NCBI GenBank assembly: GCA_041488095.1
Contig: JBGPOP010000032.1
Span: 1-50,262 of the forward strand
Reading direction: 5' to 3'
From: DASYPQ01 sp041488095
Lineage (GTDB): Bacteria; Planctomycetota; UBA1135; GCA-002686595
Length of the DNA: 50,262 nt
Shown here: piece by piece, positions 8,670 to 17,074 of the stretch
How positions within the stretch are numbered: the stretch's first letter is position 1
Layout: every line of letters begins with the position of its first letter
The notes under the pieces: generated by a model
Seen by the model: the letters and a program-made list of their open reading frames with translations, nothing else
Told to the model about the DNA's origin: nothing
Database searches by the model: none
Program-made: the position numbers and the translations under genes

Positions 8670-10682
8670 ATGAAAGTCCCCCTCCTCGCCTTCGCGGCGC
8701 TGGCATTCGCGACCGCGGCCAGCGCGCAGAAAACCAGCCCGATCGGCCAGAATCAAGCCTCCGGCGTGGCCGTGCCCCCCTCCAAGACGGCCCTCGCACC
8801 GGCCGCTCCCGGGAGAGCGATCCTGACCGGCTCGAATGGATCGAACCTCGTGGGTCCCAATGACAACTGCTCATCGGCCACGGCCATCTCCGGCCCCGGG
8901 CCCTTCTCGTTCGACACCGTAGGGGCCAACACCGACGGCCCGTCGGCATGCGGGCTCTTCACCGCCGACGTCTGGTTCAACTGGACTGCGTCCGCGAGCG
9001 GGTCCTTCACCGTGAGCCTGTGCGGCGGAGCCAGCTTCGATACCGAAGTGGCCGTGTACGCCGGCACCAGCTGTGTCGGAACGCAGCTCGCGTGCAACGA
9101 CGACTTCTGCGGTCTGCAATCGCAGACGAGCTTCACGGCCGTGAACGGCAGCGTGTACAAGATCCGGATCGGCGGATTCGCCGGAGCCCAGGGAACCGGA
9201 ACGTTCACGATCCAACCCCCTGCGCCGCCCTCGTCCGACGACTGCACCGGAGCCCAGCTCATCTCGGGCCCTGGCCCGTTCGCGTTCAGCAACATCGGCG
9301 CGACCACGGGCGCGCAGGGGCAGGCCAACGCCAACTGCAATTTCTTCGGCCAGCTCGGGATCGACAGCGACGTCTGGTTCACGTGGACGGCGGGCTCTTC
9401 GGGAATCGCCCACCTCTCGCTGTGCGGCGGGACGAGCATGGACTCCAAGGTCGCCGTCTACGCCGGTGCCGGCTGCCCGAGCGCGCCGGCGCTCGCGTGC
9501 AACGACGACTTCTGCGGCCTGCAATCGTCCCTGTGCTTCCCCGTCACGAACGCGCAGGCCTACACCATCCAGCTGGGCAATTACCCCGGCGCCGCGGCGG
9601 GCTCGGGCACGTTCGTCATCACCCTGGCCCCGCCGCCCTCGCCGTGTCAGTACGACGACGGCACGACCGAGAACCTCCTCGGCTGGCTCGCCGGCGGCGA
9701 GATGGTGTGGCTGAACCGGTTCGGATCCACGAGCGGCTCGACCTCGGTCTCGACGATCCAGGTGGCCTGGGGTTCGGCGCTGTTCCCCGGCAACGGCCCT
9801 GGCAACGGATCACCGGCCAAGGTCGCGATCTGGGACGACCCGAACGACGACGGGGATCCCAGCGACGCCGTCCTGCTGCAAGTGGTCAACACGACCGTTG
9901 CCGCCGTGGACACGGACACGTTCAACACGATCCCCATCACGCCGGTCACCGTGAACGGCGTGTTCTTCCTCGGCGCCGGCCTGGCCCACAACGCGGGCCA
10001 GTTCGTGGCTCCGATGGACCAGACCTGCGTCACGCCGGGCGTTTCGTGGTTCTTCGGCAACGACAACACCACCCCGGCGGACTACGCGAACCTCCTCAAC
10101 AACGCCCACCCGCCGGCAACCTTCGACTCGGCCGGCTTCCCGGCCAACGTGCTGGTGCGCGGCAGTTGCAGCGCCCACCCGGGGGCCACGTTCTGCGAGC
10201 CCGGGCTCAACGGTTGGATCGCGTGCCCGTGCGGAAATGCTCCCTCCGGACCCGCCCGGGGCTGCGACAATTCGTCGGGGACAGGTGGCGCCACGCTGAC
10301 CGACGTCGGCGTGGCACACCTCTCTGCGGACACGGTCGTGTTCACGACCACGGCTGAGAGGCCGACGGCGCTGAGCATCGTCCTCCAGGGGAATGCCGCG
10401 ATCCCTCCCGGCCTCGCGTACGGCGACGGAGTGCGCGGCACCGGAGGCCTCCTGAAGCGGCTGTACGTGAAAGCAGCCGTCGGCGGCTCGATCACGGCGC
10501 CGGTGGGGGCGGACCCGACCGTCTCCGCCCGCTCGGCCGCGCTCGGTGACCCGATCGCACCCGGCACATTCCGCTTCTACCAGGTCTACTACCGCGACCC
10601 TGCGAATTACGGCTGCGCCTTCCTTCCCGGCGGCGCGACCTTCAACATCTCGGTCGGCAGCAAGATCCTCTGGACGCCCTGA
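8670..10682 (+). CDS. Secreted protein: two PPC-like repeats plus shared C-terminal domain (tandem family member 2)
   Basis: 670 residues from ATG 8670 (MKVPLLAFAALAFATAASAQ signal peptide). The open frame extends further up, but that part overlaps the previous gene and is not real. Residues 55-175 and 180-300 are two copies of one domain: each starts with a DDC/NDNC and GPGPF motif, then DVWF-WTA, LCGG, VAVYAG, LACNDDFCGLQS and a GTGTF end, the pattern of Cys-containing PPC-like carbohydrate- or surface-binding domains. Residues 310-500 form another beta domain (VWLNRFGSTSG, VAIWDDPNDDGDPSDA). From about residue 507 comes the shared domain (FCEPGLNGWIACPCGN ... ILWTP). No catalytic residues are evident. 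It follows its paralogue by 125 bp in the same direction. Confidence 0.75.
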   Translation: MKVPLLAFAALAFATAASAQKTSPIGQNQASGVAVPPSKTALAPAAPGRAILTGSNGSNLVGPNDNCSSATAISGPGPFSFDTVGANTDGPSACGLFTADVWFNWTASASGSFTVSLCGGASFDTEVAVYAGTSCVGTQLACNDDFCGLQSQTSFTAVNGSVYKIRIGGFAGAQGTGTFTIQPPAPPSSDDCTGAQLISGPGPFAFSNIGATTGAQGQANANCNFFGQLGIDSDVWFTWTAGSSGIAHLSLCGGTSMDSKVAVYAGAGCPSAPALACNDDFCGLQSSLCFPVTNAQAYTIQLGNYPGAAAGSGTFVITLAPPPSPCQYDDGTTENLLGWLAGGEMVWLNRFGSTSGSTSVSTIQVAWGSALFPGNGPGNGSPAKVAIWDDPNDDGDPSDAVLLQVVNTTVAAVDTDTFNTIPITPVTVNGVFFLGAGLAHNAGQFVAPMDQTCVTPGVSWFFGNDNTTPADYANLLNNAHPPATFDSAGFPANVLVRGSCSAHPGATFCEPGLNGWIACPCGNAPSGPARGCDNSSGTGGATLTDVGVAHLSADTVVFTTTAERPTALSIVLQGNAAIPPGLAYGDGVRGTGGLLKRLYVKAAVGGSITAPVGADPTVSARSAALGDPIAPGTFRFYQVYYRDPANYGCAFLPGGATFNISVGSKILWTP

Positions 10683-10986
10683 CGATCTGGGCGATCAGCC
10701 CGGACCGCCGCGCATCTCGAGCTCGGAGGGGGGCGCTCGCGCGGAGCGCGGCAACACAGGTCCACCCCCCCTGCCGGCCACAAGGGCGCACGCCTCGCCC
10801 CAGGTGGCGCGGCATTTCCTCGGGGAACGCGCCCCCGAAAACGGGGAATCGACTATCCTGTGCGGCAACCCGGATCGGCCAGGGTCCATCGAGGAGATGA
10901 GGGTGACCCCGGGAAAAGCCGGCCGGCTCGCGAGAACGCTGCCTGCGCCACGCGTGTCGGGGCAAGACAACCCAGGAGTTTCCATC
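10683..10986. other. Intergenic region holding the second conserved leader
   Basis: 304 bp between tandem secreted-protein genes. The conserved block at 10803-10915 is described separately. The remainder is GC-rich and shows no gene or clear hairpin terminator. Confidence 0.45.
10803..10915 (+). promoter_or_regulatory. Conserved promoter/leader, copy B
   Basis: Counterpart of 6762-6875. TATCCT (10854-10859) is the candidate -10 box, with TTCCTC about 35 bp upstream of it. GGGTCCATC and GAGGGTG follow in the presumed leader. It lies about 130 bp upstream of the ATG at 10987. Conservation beyond the -10 suggests a shared leader function or recent duplication. Confidence 0.45.
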
Positions 10987-12099
10987 ATGAAGAGAACCCT
11001 AGCGCTTTCCACCATCTTCGCTCTGTCGCTCGCCGCGGCTGCGTCGGCCACCACGTTCTCGGTCTCCGGACCGGGCGGCTTGGTCCCCGACTGCACGTAC
11101 CTCGGGGGCGTGTGGAACACGGCCCCGTCGTGGTCGATCTTCACGAGCGCGGTGACCGTGCCCACCACGGTGGCAAGCATCACCCAGATCACCCTCACGG
11201 GATTCGGGTACGACACGAGAGGCGAGGTTCACGTGTTCCTCACCTCTCCCACCGGCGCCCGCTACAACGTCATCGTGCGCCCCGGCTTCGACGGCACCAA
11301 CTGCGGCGATTCCGGCTTCTACTACTTCGGCAACTACGACATCGTCCAGACCGGCGGCTCCAGCCTCAGCCAAGGCTCGACGGGCATCTACGGCGGCACG
11401 TACAACCAGTTCCTGAACTCGGGCGCCGGGGCATGGACGAGCAGCTCCTACCCGATCCAGAACACCCCGCTCAACTCGATCACGGGACCGGCCGGCACAT
11501 GGACTCTGAGCATCGTCGACTGGTGCTACTCCGGCGTCCCTTTCCTACCCTACGATGCGCTCCAAGGCTGGACGCTGTCTGGCGTGAGCGGCGGCCCTGG
11601 GGTCACGTTCTGCGAACCGGGCATCGGCAGCGTGATCGCGTGCCCGTGCGGGAACCTTCCCTCCGGGTTGGGCCGGGGCTGCAACAACTCGTCCGGGACG
11701 GGCGGCGCCACCCTGATCGACTTGGGCGTGGCAAGCGTGTCTGCGGACACGCTGGTGTTCACGACCAGCGACGAGAGGCCGACCGCGTTGAGCATCGTGC
11801 TTCAGGGACATGCCGAGCTCTCCTCGGGCACCCCGTACGGCGACGGGGTCCTCTGCCTCGGGGACTCCCTGAGGCGCTTGTACGTGAAATCAGCGTCGGG
11901 CGGCTCGATCACGGCCCCGTCGGGTTCAGACCCGTCGATCTCCGCACGCTCGGCAGCCCTGGGCGACCCGATCCTCGGCGGCTCGGAACGCCGGTACCAG
12001 GTCTACTACCGCGACCCTGCAGCGTTCGGGTGCTTCTTCAGCCCCGGTGCCGCAACGTTCAACGTGTCCGTCGCCCGCCGGCTCGCCTGGAACCCCTGA
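10987..12099 (+). CDS. Secreted P-domain-like protein with shared C-terminal domain (tandem family member 3)
   Basis: 370 residues from ATG 10987, with AGGAG 8 nt upstream. It has a signal peptide (MKRTLALSTIFALSLAAAASA). Residues 20-200 resemble the proprotein convertase P domain: TQITLTGFGYDTRGEVHVFLTSPTGARYNVI, then a WTLSIVDWC stretch and GWTLSGV at the end. P domains are beta-sandwich modules usually attached to peptidases, but no peptidase is present here. From about residue 207 the shared domain follows (FCEPGIGSVIACPCGN, GRGCNNSSGTGGAT, ERPTALSIVLQG, YYQVYYRDPAAFGC, LAWNP). It ends 12 bp from the convergent CHAT gene. Part of the three-gene tandem family. Confidence 0.75.
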   Translation: MKRTLALSTIFALSLAAAASATTFSVSGPGGLVPDCTYLGGVWNTAPSWSIFTSAVTVPTTVASITQITLTGFGYDTRGEVHVFLTSPTGARYNVIVRPGFDGTNCGDSGFYYFGNYDIVQTGGSSLSQGSTGIYGGTYNQFLNSGAGAWTSSSYPIQNTPLNSITGPAGTWTLSIVDWCYSGVPFLPYDALQGWTLSGVSGGPGVTFCEPGIGSVIACPCGNLPSGLGRGCNNSSGTGGATLIDLGVASVSADTLVFTTSDERPTALSIVLQGHAELSSGTPYGDGVLCLGDSLRRLYVKSASGGSITAPSGSDPSISARSAALGDPILGGSERRYQVYYRDPAAFGCFFSPGAATFNVSVARRLAWNP

Positions 12100-12111
12100 C
12101 ACCACGCGCGA

Positions 12112-15100
12112 TCAGCGCGGCGGCCCGATGTAGATGAAGGGCGCCCAGTAGCGCGGGCTCCCTTCGTCCCCCCCGCCTCCCGTATCGCCCGGCCTCAGGC
12201 CGCGCGAGCCGGAGCCGCGTCGGATGGCGAGCTTGGCGGCGTGAAGCGCCTCGGCGGGGATCTCGTGATCCTTGCCCAGGATTCGTTCGTAGAAAGACTT
12301 CATCGTCTCGGCCGCCACCCAGTCGACCACCTGCCAGAGGCTCGCGACGACGCCGCGCGTGCCCGCGTGCAGGAACGCGATGGCCATCGACTCGACGCCC
12401 TCGCCTGCGCGAACCTTCCCCAGCGCGGTGTCGCACGCCGAGAGCACGACCAGGTTGGCGTCCAGGTCGAGCCCGACCGCGTCGGCGATGGTGAAGAAGC
12501 CTTGGTAGGGACCCGTGCCCGACCACGCCAGGGCCACGCCGGTCTTCTCGGGGGACTCCCCGTCGACCCAGCCGTGCGCTGCGATGTGGATGACCGAGTA
12601 GGGCCGCAGGTCCCCCGCCAGCATCGCGGCCGATGCATCGGAGCCGAGGCACAGGTCGATGTACTTCGCACGCAGGGAGCCGCCGCGCCCGTCGTGCAGG
12701 CGGGAGAGGCGTGCGAGGGCTTCGGTCTCTTCGGGGAGGACCGTGGTCGTCGCGATGGCGAACGCCTCTTCGCGGGTCTTGATCAGGCGCCCGAACTCCT
12801 TTCCTTCGGGGCGCGATCGCGTTCCCGCGAGAAGGGAGGGGGCCGACGTGGCCTTGGAGGCCGAGGCCTGGATCTCCTTCTCTTCCGAGGGGTAGACCGG
12901 GTCGGCCAGCACGAGCACCTTCCCGGCCAGCTTGCGCAGTCCTGCCGTGGAGATCCCGACCAGGATCGACGCGGAAGGACAGTAATCCACTTCGCAGTGC
13001 TCGATCACGAACTCGAGGTCGCCGAACCCTCGCACCTCGGGCTTGGCCGAGACGACGAGCGCGTCGAAGGGCAGCACGGCCAGCGACGGGGTGGGGATGA
13101 CCAGGATCCGCGCCACTCCCGCTCCGGCGGCGGCGAGAGGGGTGGCGAGGAGGCGATCGTAGAGCTCCCGGCCATCCTTGGCGATCGCGGCCGCGCTGGC
13201 CGGCTCGAGCTGCGACCCGATCAGGCCGAGATAGCGCTCGACGGCCTCGTCGACGACCTTGCGCTTGCCCAGCTCGAAGAAGCGGAGATCGCTCTCGGTC
13301 AGGACGTAGGCATAGAGGTCCTCGTCGCCCTCGGCGTATTCGATCAGGGCACAGCCCTTCGTCACCCCCGCATTCCGGACCGCCGCGGGATCGATTCCGT
13401 CGGGGAGGTCCAGCTCGGCGTCCTGAGGCGAGATCGCGCGCAGCGCCAGCCCGAGCTCCTCGGCTTTCGTCCGCAACGCCAGCGCTTCCTGCTGCACGTG
13501 GCCGACATCCTCCGAAGGCCGGTCGTCCCGGATGGCCTGTGACACCTCTCGCTGCTTGTCGTCCAGCAGGGCCAGGGTCTTCTTCCAGTCGGACCGGACC
13601 GCCAAGGCGTCCTTCGAGCGCGTGCCGCGCCGGTGCTCGGTGATGCCGCTGGCCAGCTCGCGTGCACGGGCGCGGTCGGCCGCGCGGAACCCCTCGGCGA
13701 AGAGCTTGTTGCGCGCGGACGGTGCCTTGTCGCCTTCGAGGTCCTGCAAGCGGACGAGATCCTGGGTGTAGCGGTCCCACGGCGGGTAGAGGTGCCAGGG
13801 ATTGACGCCGACGTCCTCGGGTGTCGCCTGGACTTGCAGGCGCACATCCTCGAGGACGCCGCGCGCGCGCTCCAGCAGCTGCCCCGCCCCGGCGGCATCA
13901 CCGTTGCCGATCGCGATCGCCGCGAGCGCGGACAGCGGGATCAGCGACTTTTCCGGCTCGCTGGAGTCCGGAGCGCCGAGCACCGCCAGGGAATCCGTGG
14001 CGAGCTGCTGCGCGCGCTCACGGTCGCCCAGCTTGTGCAGCGCCCGCGCCAGCTGGCCCCGGAACTCGGCGACGTAGTACGCGGGAAGCTGCATCTCCGC
14101 CCCGAACTGGACCGCCTGCTCGAAGAACGGGCGGCTCTCCGCGTAGCGCTCGGCATCGAAGTGGGCCAGGCCGATGTTGTTCAGCGCCGCCGCTTCGGGG
14201 AGGTTCTGGTGGAGCTTGCGGGCCAGCTCCACGACCTTCCCGTAGATCTCGAGCGCCTTGTCCTGCTGGTAGAATTCGAGCCACACGTTCGCGACGTCGT
14301 TCAGGGTGTCCAGCTCCTGTTCGGGATCGCTGGATTCGCGCGCGATCGAGAGCGCCTCCTCGAGGTACTTCAGCGCCGAGTCGAGGGCGCCGACCTTGCA
14401 GTACTCCACGCCCAGGCACTCCAGACCCTCTCCCTCGTCGATCCGGCGGCCGAGCGTCCTGGCGATGTCGACCATATCGGTAGAGCAGCGGATCGCCTCG
14501 GCGTAGCGGCCGCGGCTCGAGTGACACAGGGCGAGGCTCCACTGGATCTCCATCCGCAGCAAGGCGTCCCCGCTGGCTCGGGACTCCTCCAGGCATCGCT
14601 CAAGAATTTCCTGCGCCTTCGAGATGTTGCCCTGCTCGATCTGATCCGTGCCCTCTCCGAGCCGCGACCACGCCTCGTCCTGCCCGGAGCCCGTTCGCAA
14701 GCTCTTGGCCCGCTCTTTCTGCTTCAGCCCCTTCTCGGGATGGCCGGTCCTGATCTCGATGTTCGAGAGGTACTCCAGCGCGTCGGCCTCGGCCAGATGA
14801 TCGCCGGCGCCTTTCGCCCGCTTCAGCTCGGCCTCGAGGCAGGTCCGGGCGCGCGCGAAGTCCTGTATCGCCACGAGGCACCGCCCGATCTTCAGGTTGG
14901 CCTGGCCCGCGGCGGTCCCCTCCGTACCGGCGGCTGCGAGCTGCTGTTCGTGGAACTGCAGCGACTTCGCATAGTCGTGCATGCCGAACCAGACCCGGCC
15001 GAGGCCCTCGAGCGCTTCGAACTGCGCATGCGGATCGCCGATCTCGAGCGCGATCTTGTGCGCGCTTTCGAAGCACTCGCGCGCATGGGCCCAATCCCGA

Positions 15101-16176
15101 GCCTCGAGCCAATCCAGGCCGAGGCCCGTCCAGGCCGCGCCCTCCCCAGCCCGGTTCTTGGTCTCGCGGGCGATCCCGGCGGCTTGTTGATGGCGCTCGC
15201 GTGCCTTGGGAAGGTCGCGCTTGGCGCGCCAGAGATCGCCGAGCTTCTGGAGCGCCTCCCTCTCGCCGCCGCGGTCGCCCGAAGCGTGGTGCAGATCCGC
15301 GATGTGGCCCAGGGCGAGCGCCGTGGCCTCCGTGTCCCCGAGCTTCTCCGCCACGGCGAGCGCCTCGCCGTACCGCGCGGCGGCGGCAGCGGGATCGCCA
15401 GCGGCTGCACGGGCGTCCGCGATGGAGAGCAGGGTCCGCGCCTCGCCGGCCGCGTCGGGGAGCGCGCGGTAGGCCGCCAGGGCCTCGGAGAAGCGCTGCT
15501 CGGCTCCGGTCCAGTCCTTGAGCGCGCTGGCGATGCGGCCGAGCTCGAGCGTCGCGTGGGCCTCCTGCTTCTTGTCCTTCACGTCCGCCCACAGCGAGCG
15601 CGCTGTGTCCCAGGCCTGCTTCGCGTCCTCGAGCTTCGCCTGCTCGCCGAGGAAGAATCCCTTCCGCTCGAGGTGGGACGCGGCCGAGGGCTTGTCGCCG
15701 CCCGACAGCGCCTTGTTGGCCGCCCCGCCGTGGAATGCGATCGCCGCGATCAGGTTCGCCGCGCGTGGGAGCGCCGGATGCTCGCCCGGTTGGCAGTCGA
15801 CCCAGAACCATCCGGATCCGTTCGCCTTGGCGACCACGAACACCTGGTAGGTGCGGTTGCGCTGCAGCTCGACCACGAGGCGAGCGTTCGTCTCGACCCC
15901 GCTGTCGTCGTCCTCCTTGAGAATGTCGCCGGCCTCGGTCTCGACCCGCAGGAAGACGTCGAAGTCGAACGAGCTGGCGGAGATCGTCACCTTGCCGTCG
16001 GACTTCGAGAGGAGCTGCAGCCGCTGAGTGGCGCTGCCGAGCAAGAGGCGCGGGTCGTCAGGCTTGATCGAACCCCACTGGGACTTTCCGACCCCGAGCT
16101 GGGGAGCCTGCCCTTGGGGCAGCGCCCCTGGAGCGAGCAGGCAGGCGAATGCGAGGCTGAGGATCGACTCCTTCAT
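12112..16176 (-). CDS. Secreted TPR-CHAT caspase-like protein
   Basis: 1354 residues from ATG 16176, with GGAGGG 5 nt upstream; the longer open frame further upstream is rejected because it overlaps another gene. Order: signal peptide (residues 1-20), PPC-like beta domain (25-135, with FDFDVFLRVE and DDDSG), about 750 residues of tetratricopeptide repeats (ALGHIADLHHASGD, ALEGLGRVWFGMHDYAKSLQFHEQQ, AALNNIGLAHFDAERYAESRPFFEQA), then a C-terminal CHAT domain from about residue 1000. The CHAT dyad is intact: His1201 in VIHIAAHG and Cys1248 in VVLSACDTALG. CHAT domains are caspase/separase-fold cysteine peptidases, usually regulated by their TPR part. The signal peptide places this one outside the cytoplasm, unlike the CRISPR-linked TPR-CHAT peptidases. 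Substrate unknown. Confidence 0.85.
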   Translation of the reverse strand: MKESILSLAFACLLAPGALPQGQAPQLGVGKSQWGSIKPDDPRLLLGSATQRLQLLSKSDGKVTISASSFDFDVFLRVETEAGDILKEDDDSGVETNARLVVELQRNRTYQVFVVAKANGSGWFWVDCQPGEHPALPRAANLIAAIAFHGGAANKALSGGDKPSAASHLERKGFFLGEQAKLEDAKQAWDTARSLWADVKDKKQEAHATLELGRIASALKDWTGAEQRFSEALAAYRALPDAAGEARTLLSIADARAAAGDPAAAAARYGEALAVAEKLGDTEATALALGHIADLHHASGDRGGEREALQKLGDLWRAKRDLPKARERHQQAAGIARETKNRAGEGAAWTGLGLDWLEARDWAHARECFESAHKIALEIGDPHAQFEALEGLGRVWFGMHDYAKSLQFHEQQLAAAGTEGTAAGQANLKIGRCLVAIQDFARARTCLEAELKRAKGAGDHLAEADALEYLSNIEIRTGHPEKGLKQKERAKSLRTGSGQDEAWSRLGEGTDQIEQGNISKAQEILERCLEESRASGDALLRMEIQWSLALCHSSRGRYAEAIRCSTDMVDIARTLGRRIDEGEGLECLGVEYCKVGALDSALKYLEEALSIARESSDPEQELDTLNDVANVWLEFYQQDKALEIYGKVVELARKLHQNLPEAAALNNIGLAHFDAERYAESRPFFEQAVQFGAEMQLPAYYVAEFRGQLARALHKLGDRERAQQLATDSLAVLGAPDSSEPEKSLIPLSALAAIAIGNGDAAGAGQLLERARGVLEDVRLQVQATPEDVGVNPWHLYPPWDRYTQDLVRLQDLEGDKAPSARNKLFAEGFRAADRARARELASGITEHRRGTRSKDALAVRSDWKKTLALLDDKQREVSQAIRDDRPSEDVGHVQQEALALRTKAEELGLALRAISPQDAELDLPDGIDPAAVRNAGVTKGCALIEYAEGDEDLYAYVLTESDLRFFELGKRKVVDEAVERYLGLIGSQLEPASAAAIAKDGRELYDRLLATPLAAAGAGVARILVIPTPSLAVLPFDALVVSAKPEVRGFGDLEFVIEHCEVDYCPSASILVGISTAGLRKLAGKVLVLADPVYPSEEKEIQASASKATSAPSLLAGTRSRPEGKEFGRLIKTREEAFAIATTTVLPEETEALARLSRLHDGRGGSLRAKYIDLCLGSDASAAMLAGDLRPYSVIHIAAHGWVDGESPEKTGVALAWSGTGPYQGFFTIADAVGLDLDANLVVLSACDTALGKVRAGEGVESMAIAFLHAGTRGVVASLWQVVDWVAAETMKSFYERILGKDHEIPAEALHAAKLAIRRGSGSRGLRPGDTGGGGDEGSPRYWAPFIYIGPPR

Positions 16177-16343
16177 GGGAGCCCTCCGGAATGGTTCGTA
16201 GCATAGCGTACCGGAGCGGCTTCCGCATGAGCTGCCTCTCCAGGGCCTCGGCGGCGGGCTGGCTTGCGGACATTCCAGCCGTCCTCGCCCCGGCGCGACG
16301 GGCGAGCCGCGCACTCCGTGGGCGCTGCCCAGGCGAGGAAGAC

Positions 16344-16856
16344 TCAGCTCGGGGGACGGGCTACTTCGGACTTCGGCTCCGCCGCCGGAAGCGCCGGTCG
16401 GACCGAATCCAGCATGGTGGCCACGTCCGGCTTCCGCTCGGTCGCCGCGCGCTCGCGGAGAGGCGCCGTGACCTCGTTCAGGAGCGCACAGAACTCGTGG
16501 AGCTCGTCCGCCTTGCGGATTCGGCACGGCTCGATCTGCCTCCCATCCCTCACGGAGCGAAGGAACTGCTCGAGCTTGTAGAGGGGGCCCGCGATCCGGA
16601 ACGTAGCCAGGATCCCGATTCCCAGGGTCACCGGAGCGAGCAGCGCAAAGGTGAGGAGCAGGTTCGTCCTCATGAACCTCGGCATCTCGGCCATGAGCCG
16701 GATCCCGTCGTTGGGCATCCGATCCACGACCTGGGAGAACGTGTGGTTGAGGAAGATCGCCTCGATTGGAACCGCCAGCGCGGCGGTGCAAAGGAAGGCT
16801 GCGACGAGCCTCAGCTGGAGGCGCGGGTTGATGATCTTCTTCTTCCGAAGCCGCAT
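16344..16856 (-). CDS. Two-TM membrane protein with HAMP domain and no output domain
   Basis: 170 residues from ATG 16856, with AAGGA 7 nt upstream. A basic N-terminus (MRLRKKKIINPRLQLRL) leads into TM1 (VAAFLCTAALAVPIEAIFL). A short extracytoplasmic stretch follows, then TM2 (LLLTFALLAPVTLGIGILATF). Residues 95-140 fit HAMP: AGPLYKLEQFLRSVRDG, a connector, and ELHEFCALLNEVTAPLRE. The tail is Pro/Ala/Glu-rich. HAMP domains relay conformational signals in sensor proteins; with no kinase or methyl-accepting domain it must signal through a partner. It lies 167 bp upstream of the TPR-CHAT gene on the same strand and is divergent from the thioredoxin-fold gene. Confidence 0.7.
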   Translation of the reverse strand: MRLRKKKIINPRLQLRLVAAFLCTAALAVPIEAIFLNHTFSQVVDRMPNDGIRLMAEMPRFMRTNLLLTFALLAPVTLGIGILATFRIAGPLYKLEQFLRSVRDGRQIEPCRIRKADELHEFCALLNEVTAPLRERAATERKPDVATMLDSVRPALPAAEPKSEVARPPS

Positions 16857-17074
16857 GGGGCGTCCTTCTCGGAGATCCGTGGGGACGGTCGGACGGGTTA
16901 TCGACCGGACCCGTGGCCGGGTTGAGTTCCGTCGGAGGGGTGCCCCGCGATCCGGTCCGCGGCCCCAGGCCCGGGCCTTCCCATCGAAGGAATCGCGTGC
17001 CATCTCGTCCCCCGGACTCCTGTCGGACGCTACGCTCCTCCGGTCTCCAGTCAGACCCGCGGACCCTCCGCCCG

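Noticed and set aside
12112..16176. TPR-CHAT protein as a CRISPR type III-E (Csx29-like) effector
   Set aside because: A signal peptide and PPC domain are present and there is no Cas7-11, repeat array or other cas gene in the window.
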